Shown one piece after another: positions 11,601 to 23,600 of a stretch of DNA of 30,701 nucleotides; the first letter of the stretch is position 1, and the number at the start of each line of letters is the position of its first letter. The position numbers and the translations under genes were made by a program. The stretch lies in the NCBI GenBank assembly GCA_036897625.1, contig JAYMTA010000353.1, forward strand, positions 1 through 30,701, in the 5' to 3' direction. This DNA is from Pelargonium cotyledonis (taxonomy: Eukaryota; Streptophyta; Magnoliopsida; Geraniales; Geraniaceae). Under the pieces are notes generated by a model. The model saw only the letters and a program-made list of their open reading frames with translations, had not been told where the DNA came from and searched no databases.

Positions 11601-14600
11601 TCACATAGTAGGAGGCCAAAGATAGTGAGAACCCAGTGAGAAGCGAGGTCAACTGGCAATGAGACAGACTGAGAATGCCGATCGCCCTATTGGATCTGCA
11701 GTAGGCGTTGTGCCATCACCCAACCGCCAACCTTCCGGACCCCGCCGGAGGTCAGGTAAACTAGTAGTCTATAAAAGGAGACTCAATCCAACATTATCAG
11801 GTTTGGTCACTTTACTTACTAAATATACGCGAGAACCCGAAAACACTCTCAACGTTCTTCATGTTCTTTGTGTGCTCTTCATCAACCTTTGAATATTTTT
11901 CGTCTCAAGAACGATATTTGGAGATTCGATTCTCAGTCATTCAATTATTTTCTGTTTGTATGGAGACTCATTCTCATGCCGGAGGCGATTCCTCGGACAC
12001 ACATCTAGGGTACTGCTTAACGGTGTGTTCCATGCGCAGGCCCACTGTCACCGACCGGACGTGGATCACTGCTACCACCTCAGACTCGAAGCCCAATTTT
12101 TGACTTAGTCAAAATCCCTAACATTTAGGGAAAAGAAGACTAATTGAACTTAATCAGAAACTCTAACACTTGGACGAGAAGACATTACGACGACGTACAG
12201 GACCCTTGACTTTGACTCGAAAAAAATAGTCGAATCACCTTTATAGTATAAAACCAAAACCATCAAGCTGTCTGATAAACAATGCTTTCTTCCCACCATA
12301 CAAAGTGTTTTTTTCTTATTGGCAAGCGTATAAATATCGAGACTTGAAAGTACAAAGTGTTCACAATAGACTAAGAAAAAATGTGAGGAGATGTTCCACC
12401 ACAAAGTTTCATAGTAAGGAAGGAGCAATTGTAGTTTGTGTGTGTATCAATCCAAAGCTAATGCGTGAACATCAGTGATACTGCTTGTTAGATAAGGTCG
12501 TCTTCCTGTCTTTCACCTTATCTTCATCTCTTTCAATAATGCCTATTAAACTAGTTGACATACTTTACCAAGGCATCATACTGGTTCTTGTAAAGTTGAT
12601 ATCTGACGGGCTTGAGAGCCATAAAACTTGGTGAATTAGCAGCAAGCCAGCAACATAAGTTATTATTTGGTTCTTTTCCATTGAAAAACAAAAAATCTGC
12701 AGTTCTCAAAGAAACATCACAGAATCTTCTATCAAAATCAACACTATCAAGTTTCAATCTTTTAGCAAAACTGAACATCTCAATGTGGTCAATGAGTCAT
12801 TTAAGAAGAAAATTATTGGCTAACAAGGTATATTATAATTAAGATCTGCAAATTTACAACGCAGTTACATGCTATCATAACAGAAAAGTTATTTTGAATT
12901 CATACTGCCTTTTCTTTTTAATTCATGAATAATATTCAGTTATTTTTGTTAGGTTTTATTGATTTATGCTGTTATTGGAGTAAGTGATCTAAATAATTTG
13001 GTATCCTATTTGATATAACCATGTGCCTACGTTCTAGATAATCTGACAATGTGGGTTCGATAAGTCATCTGATCCACCTAGTAAGATAGTTATATGTTAC
13101 AATGGGTTCTATGTATATATCATTGTTAATAGAAAGGTCAAATTGAAATGCTTAATTACAGCACAGTCATCATTGTACTTATTTTAGGTACGTATTTAAC
13201 TGTCATTCAGAAATATTTCTTCAGTTGTAGTTTTCTTTTGTTTGTACTAATCTATTATTTGCTATGCAAAGTAATTTCAGTCATGTCAACAACTTGCCTC
13301 CACAGTAATTCTGGTATCTTCCTTGGTAGCTAGAACTAAATGTCTACAAAATATCAATTAATTATTTACAATAACTAAGTACACTATCAAAATTGTTATT
13401 TAGTTACCTGGATGCCAATATCATACTGGCAGAAACTAGTTACGTGCTTAGCTTCAGCATTCTCGAGTTTATAAGTTATACACGGAGTTTAGGTTGTCAT
13501 GCCTACAATTTTAAATTTAACCCAAACTCAAGTATAGTTGGGTCAAGGCCTGCTTATGATAAGTCTGAATAAAATAAAAAGATCAACATTCCAGCAGCAG
13601 GATAATATAATGCCCACACCTCATATGCTCACCTGCAATGTGTAAGTTTTTACTGGAGAAATTATTTTGAAGCAAAGTCGCAGATCAGTATCCTCTGCAT
13701 CACTCTTTATTGTTGAAGTTTGAAGATCAACAGTATGGCAACCTATACTTTCTTCATTAAGTGATGAGCTTCTGTTGTGCCTGGAACGAAATCTACTGAA
13801 CATACTACTAGGCTGATCAAATGCACCACTTGAGTGATATGATGTAAGGCCTCCCTATATGAAAAATAGGGCAAATGAGTATGAGTTATGTCATAATTAC
13901 ATCATGCCACCACCAAGAATTTTTCTATTCTTTTCTTTTTTGTAAGATTTAACATAGTCAATATAAATAGGTACACAAAAACAATCAACAAAGGCACTAG
14001 AATGACTAGATATCACATCCTCTTTGACCAGAATAACTATCAAGCATGATTTGACCTGTAACTTTTGTCTCTTCTTTACATTCTTTTTTCTAAACAGTTT
14101 TTGCTGTCATGCAGGAACAACAAAAATAAGAGACCCCCCTTCTACTTGGATATTATACAGAGAAGGCGCCAAGATAAGTAATGCTAACAATCCCAATAGT
14201 TGTGTGTTCAATGTATGACCCAACAAGAATATATACGAAGCTCATCTTGGCATCTACTCCAATCTATGTGAGGCCAGAGCTCTAATAGATTGATGACTGG
14301 GCGAAATGATAATTTTCCAATTGTAATGTATTCAGAAGGAGTTAATGGTATAAATAAATAAATATATATATCATAAACAACCTTATATTTATTTACAAAA
14401 TTCATATTTGCCCTCTAACATTTGGGTATTAATTGACATTATTTTCATTATTACCCCCACGAGAATTTTGATTTTTGCCACAGTAGTTTGATTTTTAGGA
14501 AGAAATAGTTATTCTTGTATTTTACCCTAGAGAAAAAAAAATCTACAACCGTTTCTGACCCAAAGTATGTGTTTTGTTAGGATTTGTGCATAATTAGGAA

Positions 14601-17600
14601 GATAGATGTTATTAGCTAGTCTCCTTTTAATTATGTAGTTACCTATTTCAAGTATTTCTTTTTCCTAGTTCATATGTCTTGTACAAATTCATAGTTTGCT
14701 ATTCAATAATAATATGATACAATTCTTCTCTTCAAATTCAACAGTAAGTATAATTGAAACACTTAGAATTCAGTTCATTGATAAAACATCAAAAATTGCA
14801 ATAACATACCATAGGTTTGGCTCCATTACTTCTATAATAGTATAATGTCCCCTGACTGTCAAGCACAAAGAACCTCCTTTTCCATTCTCCCCTCAAATGT
14901 GATGACCTTTTGAAGAGATACCCTTGCTTAATAGTTTTGACCTACACATCAAACAAAATTAAATAAATTGAAGTTCTCCTATATTGAAAGTGTGAAGTTT
15001 GAAACTGCTTGATATACTAGTTGAACTAGGGGTGAATCCAAAAGTTCAATTTCGTGGGCGCATAAATTTTGTAAAGACTTTTAGTATTTGTAGATTTGGG
15101 ACACTAATTTTTTTCAACAGTGCACCTATCTAAATATTTAGAATAAAATGTAATTTTATGGGAGAAATTCATCTTTTGAAAAGAAAGAAAATGAGTGGAG
15201 CTAGTACCCCCACCCAGTGAACAACACTTGCTTCGCCACTCTTTTGAACCCTTCACTTAATAGTTTTAAGTTTTTAGGATGAAGTACAGTTTGACATGAT
15301 ATCAGAATTGGTTTGACCTTTTTTGCTGCCTCCCCTTGTAATTTTTGGTCTGAGAGCATAAAAGACCTGCATTTGAGGGGGAGTGTCAAAGTTATCCCAT
15401 ATTGAAAGTCTAGAGTTTGAGATCACTTGATATACTAGTTGGATTCTCTCATTAATAGCTTATACTCTTAGGTAGGAATAATATTAAGCACAAGTAATAA
15501 GATAGTTTTAAAATGAGTGCCCTGGGATGAAGATTTGATATCTTGGAAAAACAGAAGTCACACCAAAAACTATGAACATCAATTAACCACCTCCCCATTT
15601 GCAGTGGCCTGCATCATCGCTTCTATGTTTTTGTAAGAGCTCTTAGCATCAGCATTACTGATGTCAGCACAAGCTGAAGGATCCATGTCACTGGAAGCTA
15701 CAATGTTCTTTGATTCTGCTTGAGCCCTGAATTCCTGAATCCTTTCCTTGAGTTTATCTTGTTCAACAACGGATTGTTCCTTAGACTGTTGTGCATACAT
15801 TAATACCTGATTCAGAAAATAATCAATCAAACCATATTCCACAAAATCTACCAAGCCTTAACTAAGCTTGGTTAAAGATATTGGTGAAAAAATACAAGCA
15901 AAAACAAGATTTTGTAATATGTCCATGTCATCCACATATATCAGTGATTATTATTAACGCACCACTATATATATGTACACATTTTAATGCTTTATTAATT
16001 ATGAGATTCCTCACGTGCACAGCATAGGCTAATAAGCCTTGGCCAGGAGGGGTTCACTTTCAAACCAGGACCATCATCAAGAATTTCAATGCTGTCTTAC
16101 CCTCAGTTCCATCCCAAAGCAGATCCGGGGGCTTTCTCACTGTATGGAGAAAGTCAGAAATCATTGGCAGACTTCATTCTCATACTACAAAGCAAGTTGG
16201 AAATTATGGCTAGCAAGGATTAAAATTGATTTTCAGCTTGAGGAAGAAGACACAAGTCCGAGCTGAAAATCAAACTCATGTCTTTCACCGTTGCTACTTT
16301 CATATCCAAAGTGCAATCCCTCAGTCATATCTTTCAAGTTCTGATGTTTTCCACAGTTTTTTTCATTTCAATAGCAAGGCTCACACCGCTGTAATTGGGT
16401 TTGATCTTAGTTGTACTTCTTTGGCTCTTGTTTCCTTCTTGGGAACTCTAGCTTTTTATTATATTTATATCTATCTTAGCTGATCAAAAAAAGAAAAAAA
16501 ATTGAGACAATGACATGAGTTCATGCATTGCAGATTTTAAACCTCTACATCTGTATGTAACCAACTAGTATTTTAATTCTCCAGCCAAACTATTTGCAGT
16601 CTCTACCATTTTTCCTTAACCTAAAGGAAATCTATGAAAATATTACCTTTTAGGTATAAATACGGTAGAAGGAATTGGCAAAGAAACAGATAAAAAAATT
16701 TGAAAAATTATCAAGGTTATGGAGGCGTTCTTAGGACTCAATTGCCTAGGGGTTGATGGCATCAATTATGCCAGCATTTGTCTTGGCCTCTTGGCATGGG
16801 GATGGAGATTCGAATGAGTTCAAAACTCTGTAGGACAAAATCAATTACCTAGTGGCTAATTGCTCTGGCTGGTGGAGAGGATTAGGGTATATTGATCTAA
16901 ATATTAAACAGATCGTCAAATGGTGAGGCAGTAAAAGTCATTCATGCTCATGAATGTAAAACTGGTACAGAACCGGTAGTGCCCATGTCTATGCTATGCC
17001 TGGAACCTAAAGATATGCTCAACTTTTCATCCAAAAACGTAGCCATACAACAACTAGTAGGGTGCATCACACATCACAACCAAGTGCAAGAATATCAGAT
17101 CATTCAAATTGACAAACAACATTCATCACCTCAATTCCCGGCAAGTTATACAAACTCAAGCACTGGCCACTTCAGCTATTTAACTTAATTAGTCTATGTT
17201 AAATGTGAAGATTGCTAATGCCTTTTTCCTAAACAGATTTTTACTATTTTCAAGGTCTGAACAAAATTAAAAATGAAAACCGATCCGTGGTTATACCTGA
17301 TCAACATATGGTTCCATTTGGCTTAGTACGTCATAACCCTACAATCATAAAGCAACAATTGTTCAGGGCAAAAATTTACAAACACATCCACATGTAAAGA
17401 AGGTGAAGATTTTCATATAGAGAAACTGACCAGCTTGAAGAATCTCAGATGAGCATCCATCATCGCACTTATAGATTCCAAAAACTCATACTTCTTTTTT
17501 GCCTCTACATTCATTAGTGTGCTTACCTGCATTCCTTAAATCCACAGAGGAAAAGGCATTATAAGCAGAAAAATGAAAAGAGAAATGATTAAGATAACAA

Positions 17601-20600
17601 AACAAAGATCTGCAAATGTAGTGCATACTAGATGGAAGCGGCTTCTTTCAAAAGCTGACTTTGAGTTCTTTAGATCCTGCCATAAATGAACAAAACACCT
17701 CCCCGAATTAACCAGCAAGAATATGCGTAAACAAAATTATTGTGAGCAAAGTAGTATTCCATATGCTAACCACTGATACTTACCATTTTACAGATTTACA
17801 CCACAAGAATTCTATAAATAAAATCACTAATATAGAATTTTTGCCTTCCCAGAAAGGTAGTATGCAGTGTCATATAAATCCAAACCACAAAAATGTATGG
17901 GTATAGATCACTGTCAGTACTATCATTTAAGATCACTTCTCACTGGACAAGATAGAGGCAGTCATCAAGATATCGTGTGATTGCATCTATACCCATCATA
18001 CGAGACCAGGAAATACAAAGTCAGTTTCTTATCAGCCCAAAATACATTTTGCATCATTTAGGTAGCTTCGAAGACTTAAGTAGACAGTCTTCAGTTGGAA
18101 ATTGTTTTTCCCTCTAATCCAATACTAACTTAGTACCAATTAATGGGTTTTTACATGGAAAAGTAACATGACATTTCGCCTTATGGCCCATCAAACATGT
18201 AAATCAAATGCTAACGACTAATACTTGATATTATCATCATAGACGCACTGAATTTTGAATTACACTGAAAACTGCAGCTTAAGAGGTCTTTAGGTATGTC
18301 ATGCATCCAAGAAAAATATCCAAATATATAGTAAGAAAAAAGAACCGGAAAGAGAAGTAGAAAACAAAAATCACAACTGGACAAATATTGCTACCCACTA
18401 GGTTAGCCCTTTCTACCCCTAAACCATTCCTTGATACAGGCAGGATTTGGTCTCTGGCCCCTAGTATAAATAAATAATTCATTTTCATGAGCTATAAAAG
18501 ATCCAACAAAGTAAATTTCTCTAGTTCAGAAGTTAACAATTGCACAAAAATTACAGGGCTTACCTCTTCCAGTCCTGCAACAATGTCATCTCGTGTATTC
18601 TTTTTCAAAGACATAAATTTTTCGCGTGCCTGACAAAAGCCACGTCCATGTGATACCACCCATTTAGAAAACAGAGAAAAATAATCTACTCAAAATTTTA
18701 TTTGACTCCTATCTTGTGTGTAACTAAATGATAAACTTCAGAAAAATTGGAAGTTTTACGAAGAATTTTATTACCTGATCATAAGCTCGTACAGCTTTGG
18801 CAAAGTGTCCACGGGACTCCTGAAGAGCAAAGAGCAAACATATTATAAGAGACGCATAGGAAAAAAGTTTCAGCTAATTACACGAAACCAAGTTTTAGAA
18901 AAACTCCTTATGAATAATGGCTATCTTTCCTTACATCATCAGCACAAGTGCCTGGAATCTTTTCTTAACAAGTAGTTGAAATTGCCAAAATGATATGCTT
19001 TTACAACTAACATATATAAGAGAGGCAGAGTGATATATAAACTACAGAGGTTAAGGTAGAGAGACACTTTTACACTATCACAAGATAATTACAAGTTACA
19101 AATATTCATTAATGAAGGTTATAAAGAACAGCAGCCATATTATAGTAAAAAGTTTCTGTAATGACACCCATTTAGATGTTAAAGATATAGAAGTCAGAGA
19201 AAAAGAATTGACTGGTAAATGAATATATTCATGGTATGCTCAATATAGCACCAATGAGCATAGGTTCTTTAACATGATATGACAAGAGCAGCAAAGACTA
19301 ATTATTGACCAATGAGGATAAATTTAAGGATTATAAGCATGCACGGATATCTACAGACACTGCATATCACACATCATAAATAATGGCTTGAAGTATATAA
19401 CAGGTGAACGGGAGCCACCAGGACCAAATGTGCAATGGGTGACAAAGGATGAGGAAAAATAGTAAATACTAACCTCCCTGCGTTGAAAATTCCAAAACCA
19501 CTTTAGGCAGTTTTCTCTCATTTTATCCTCACTTTAGGCAACCCCAAATTTTGCTATAATAGTTTAATTTCTATCCTTAGCCTTCCTAGTGTTGCCACAC
19601 AATCATCTAACGATTCTCATCTCCAGTACCCCAATCTTATAACACTGGACTCTCTTTGGAGCCTAACATTGGACACCAAAACTGTAAGTCACCTAACAGA
19701 AACCAATGATGAGACCTCACCTCAAGTTTTGACTAAAAGATACTGTCAAAAATTATCCTCATAAAGCAAGCCAAATAAAATTTCCACATATTCTAGCTCT
19801 CCATCTTGACAGCTCTCTAAAAACTAAAGATTTTGATTCCATAGCCCACTATCCAATCTAGAAGATGCAATTAATTTCTCAGCAATGTTGATCAGGTAGG
19901 AAAAAACAACTGTGAGAAGTTCCTCCTTGCACCAAAAAAAGTGCCAAACATCTAACTTTACAGCAATCTCCATTTGAAAAACTAATGCAGTATAAAAACC
20001 TCCTTCATCTTCTCATACTCATTCATAAGATCACCCTGATGGAAACTCTAGCCTCATTTCTTTATTTCATGAAGAACACTCTCCTCATAGGATGGCTTTC
20101 CTCAAAGAACTCAAATAGCTAAAGTTGATGGTCTCCAACAAATGAAGCAGTTATCATTAATTAGAAGAAAATATAACATTTGTAGGATGATAGCTAGTTG
20201 TGCTAGAAGAAGTTCTCGTATAATCCTAAAGTACCAACTGATAGCTTACAGAGTAACAGACCTTTCAGTTTCTTATTCTACGAGACAGATATATGTCTAG
20301 TCATTCAATAAAGGCAAAATTTTCAAACTTGGGAATTCGGATGCTCTTTGACGCTTTTCATATTTTAGTTTGCTTAGAAGGAAAACAATAATAATAACGA
20401 AAAAACGTCCAGAGAATGATGAGTGCACAATCACAAACTAAAGTATGTTTTCCTTTGAACTTGTTCTCTTCAGCCTGACTTTATTTATCTTAATAGGTTC
20501 TCTCTTAGCCTTAAAAGAAAATTGTAGATGGCCTTTTGACTTGCATTCACCTATACCCCAGGTTCTTTATAAATTAATCATTTATGTCATACCACATGTC

Positions 20601-23600
20601 AATAAGAATAAATTCCAAGAGCTGAAACATGAAGATATTAAACAATATACACCCATTTCTTTCATAATAAAGGTAATAATATGGAGAACTGACTTTTATG
20701 GCATCCAGAAACAATATATTTTATATTTAGACTGAATATCCTCTCTGCAAAAGGAGGGGTATGGCTGTGTATATAAATAACCCTCTTTAGACCCCACAAT
20801 GGTGGAAGCCTAGTGCACTAGACTGCATTTTTTCTAGCATATAGTGATAGTTAAACCTGAGTAAATACCAACCACAATACTAGCAACATCTACAAAATAA
20901 AAAATCTCCAGATCCTAAAGGTAATTATTTCTAACCAATATAACTATCATGATAGCTTTAAGGTAAGAAAAAACTACCTTTGCATCTTGCATGTCGACAG
21001 TCAAGAAGTGGGTCAGCCGATCAAGTAGGGTATGCTCCACCTGAAACAGATGTTCTGCACAACTTAGATTCAAAATTGCATTCACCAAAAGAACAGAATA
21101 AGGTTACTGTTAAATTGTCCCCGCTAAGGACTTTCTGGAAGTGGGCTTAAGAGAAAATGAAATTTACTTTTCTGAGCTCATCGAAAATTTGCACTAAGGA
21201 TTTTAAACCTCCATTGTGTCCGTAGCTTTTTTTATTGAAGCACATCATGTATAGAATGTGACAACGATTAAAGGCATCAAAAGGTGTAATTGCTAAAATT
21301 AAGTACTTCCATGTGGTGATTTACCCATCACATACATGTCCTTTCTTTTCAAAGAACCAGAAACAATATATAATTACTACACAAGAGGAATAGACATGAC
21401 TGATAGATACACCAATCCAGTTCAAATTTGAAGAAAAAAAATCTGCGGGGAATTCTAGAAAATGTAGAAAAAATAAACAGAGCATGCACCCTTTTACGTT
21501 GTTTAGAGAAACTAATCATAATTGTGATGGAGCATGAAAACTCAAACTAGAATCAGCCTCTCACAAGCTGACATGTGTGCCAGACGTCCACAGCATCACC
21601 CTTCACTCACAAACCTTGGGACGGACTAAGCATGAGTCTGTTAGGTACTGTCCATAGGGCCCATGGAGAAGGAAATTCAAATGAGGCAAGAAAGAAGTCA
21701 AGACAAAGCAGTAAAGAAAGAGCATGCACCCTTTTACGTTGTTTAGAGAAACTAATTTTAATTGTGATGGCGCATAAAAATTCAAACTAGAATCAGCCTC
21801 TCACAAGCTGAATGTGACCCGGACGTCCACAGCATTACCTCACTCGCAAACCTTGGGACAGACTAAGCATGAGTCTGTTAGGTACTGTCCATAGGGCCCA
21901 TGGAGAAGGAAATTCAAATGAGGCAAGAAAGAAGTTGAAACAACGCAGAAAAGAGAATAAAGGGAGCTGGAAGCAGGCCACGGTAATGGGTGCCAACCCC
22001 ACATCCGTGAGCAGCTCTCCAGCACCGGTCTACCTCCTTTTCTAGCTCCTCCACCTTTCCTGTGAGACCTCACAATTACATCTCTTTCCAGAATCCAGCT
22101 TTAGGCTAAGTATGAGAACCTTTTTAGGAGCTCTTTCAAGCTCTTCACCTAACTTGAGTTCTCCTCAAAACAACCACTCTAAAATACCTATCTACATTCC
22201 ACCTTTTCAAGGCAACCCTCATCCAAATTTGGTCACATACTGATCCCTTCGAGGTCCTCGCATTGAATACATATGTAATAAAGTTAAGAGCATATGATAT
22301 GATATATAAGCTCTAACTTGAGAGGGTGTTAAAAATACCTATGTAAAATAGGAAATGTAGTGTATAGAATATATATATAAATCTTTATTGATTCACTCAT
22401 GTACAGTAAATTGGGTACTCCCCCATGGCCCCATTGTAATTAAACATACAAAATCTCCAAATCTCATAGTTTTATTCTATGAAGATGAAGAAAATAATTC
22501 AATTACATAGTCTGCTAAGTTTTCTTCACGTAAATATAAAATTGTCATCCACGGTTTACTACCAGTGCTTCTACTTAGTTATTAACTTATTTACTTCACA
22601 TGATAACTGTCTTATGTCCAGTTGCATGTTGAGACATCAATGAACAACATACATCATTAGTTTGCGGCACCAAAATACTATGCAAGTAGCAACAAGCCAG
22701 AGGTAGATAATGAAATAGAATTAAATGAATTATTGAGGAAAACGGAACTTTTACTGGAACGATTCTCACGGATATGTATACAGATAAATTAATAATGCTT
22801 GGCCTGAATATGTTTGATCCTCAAAATAAAGAGTTTAAATCACAACCATGTCTCATAGCAACATTAGAACGCAATATAGCAATTGAAACACTCACTTGGG
22901 AACGAAGGAGCTCTTTATGAAGAGCAAGCTCGCGTAATGCAATAATGAACTTAGACATGACTGGACCTGAAATAATGAAACAACATGACTAACAAGTTAA
23001 GCTATAGCTTTGCAATTTTGAATATTATCATCACATTAACTAGAAACTAAACTAGTCATTTATACTTGGTAACTAGAACCATTGCTCAAAGAAGAAAATG
23101 AATTAGTTGACAAATCAAAGTATGAAGTGTATTGTTAGAAAACAGTTAGCAGCTCGATTGCTAGGAAAATACAAAGCAACTAAAATTGAAAATAGTTTTG
23201 CATCTCCTCTTGTTGAATTTGAATACAAGTGCAGTGATCACCTTCAAAATAAATGCACAAGACACACATGAATACCATTTTTCACTATCATTTACTAAGC
23301 ACCATGTACAATTGTAATACTGAAACCATGGCTTTATTTGTGGTGAAAAATTTTAATCGCTGTTATAGAGCACTAGTGTTTGAGTTGGTCTCTCGAAATT
23401 CAGAGATCATACTAATCTCATCTTTAATGGTATATACATATACAAACATAAGTATAAAATTGTTAAAATGCATAGTACACTAGTTAGTAATTTGAAACCC
23501 GTGTCCTTCCAAACACTCTGTTTCCATAGAGTTAAACTTGATTCCAACCCAAAAGCTGAAACCATCAAGTGGAGGATCCAACTAGTATATCCAGTGGCGA

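Larger units (their letters stand above)
10982..12124. mobile_element. GC-rich ~1.1-kb insertion with inverted ends (solo LTR or TIR element)
   Basis: The AT-rich intron 13 is interrupted by about 1.1 kb of markedly GC-rich DNA. The ends are inverted relatives: AAGTCAAAATTGGG near 10995 and CCCAATTTTTGACTT near 12091, with weaker similarity outward (GGTTAAGGTC versus CCCTAACA). A plus-strand TATAAAAGG at 11770 followed by a transcript-like CT-rich stretch suggests an LTR promoter. Open frames up to 105 codons resemble no family. It could be a solo LTR or a non-autonomous DNA transposon. No clear target-site duplication was seen. Confidence 0.5.
10704..14941 (-). other. AGD4: Exons 12-14: PH domain of the ARF-GAP
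   Basis: These exons encode residues 292-438. The PH domain opens with [20 protein letters not shown] and [14 protein letters not shown] in exon 12. Exon 13 carries the long loop insertion typical of plant ACAPs ([19 protein letters not shown]) and the later strands ([29 protein letters not shown]). Exon 14 completes the C-terminal helix ([19 protein letters not shown], Trp at about 419). PH domains of this family bind phosphoinositides. The basic [13 protein letters not shown] stretch is the expected ligand-binding loop. Intron 13, at 2.8 kb, splits the domain and carries the GC-rich insertion. Confidence 0.9.

Noticed and set aside
11242-11608. Proline/glycine-rich open frames in the GC-rich insertion
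   Set aside because: Overlapping frames in GC-rich repeats tend to stay open by composition alone, and no protein family was recognised.
16720-16920. Possible tRNA-derived SINE with a B-box-like GATTCGAAT
   Set aside because: Only one box-like motif is present, the A box is not convincing and no tail or target duplication was found.
20445-20735. A 96-codon plus-strand frame in intron 5
   Set aside because: Hydrophobic start but no family resemblance; AT-rich intronic sequence on the antisense strand.
21575-22073. Open frames sharing a common tail in the 21.5-22.1 kb region
   Set aside because: They share sequence only because the DNA is tandemly duplicated. They have no start context, splice sites or family match.
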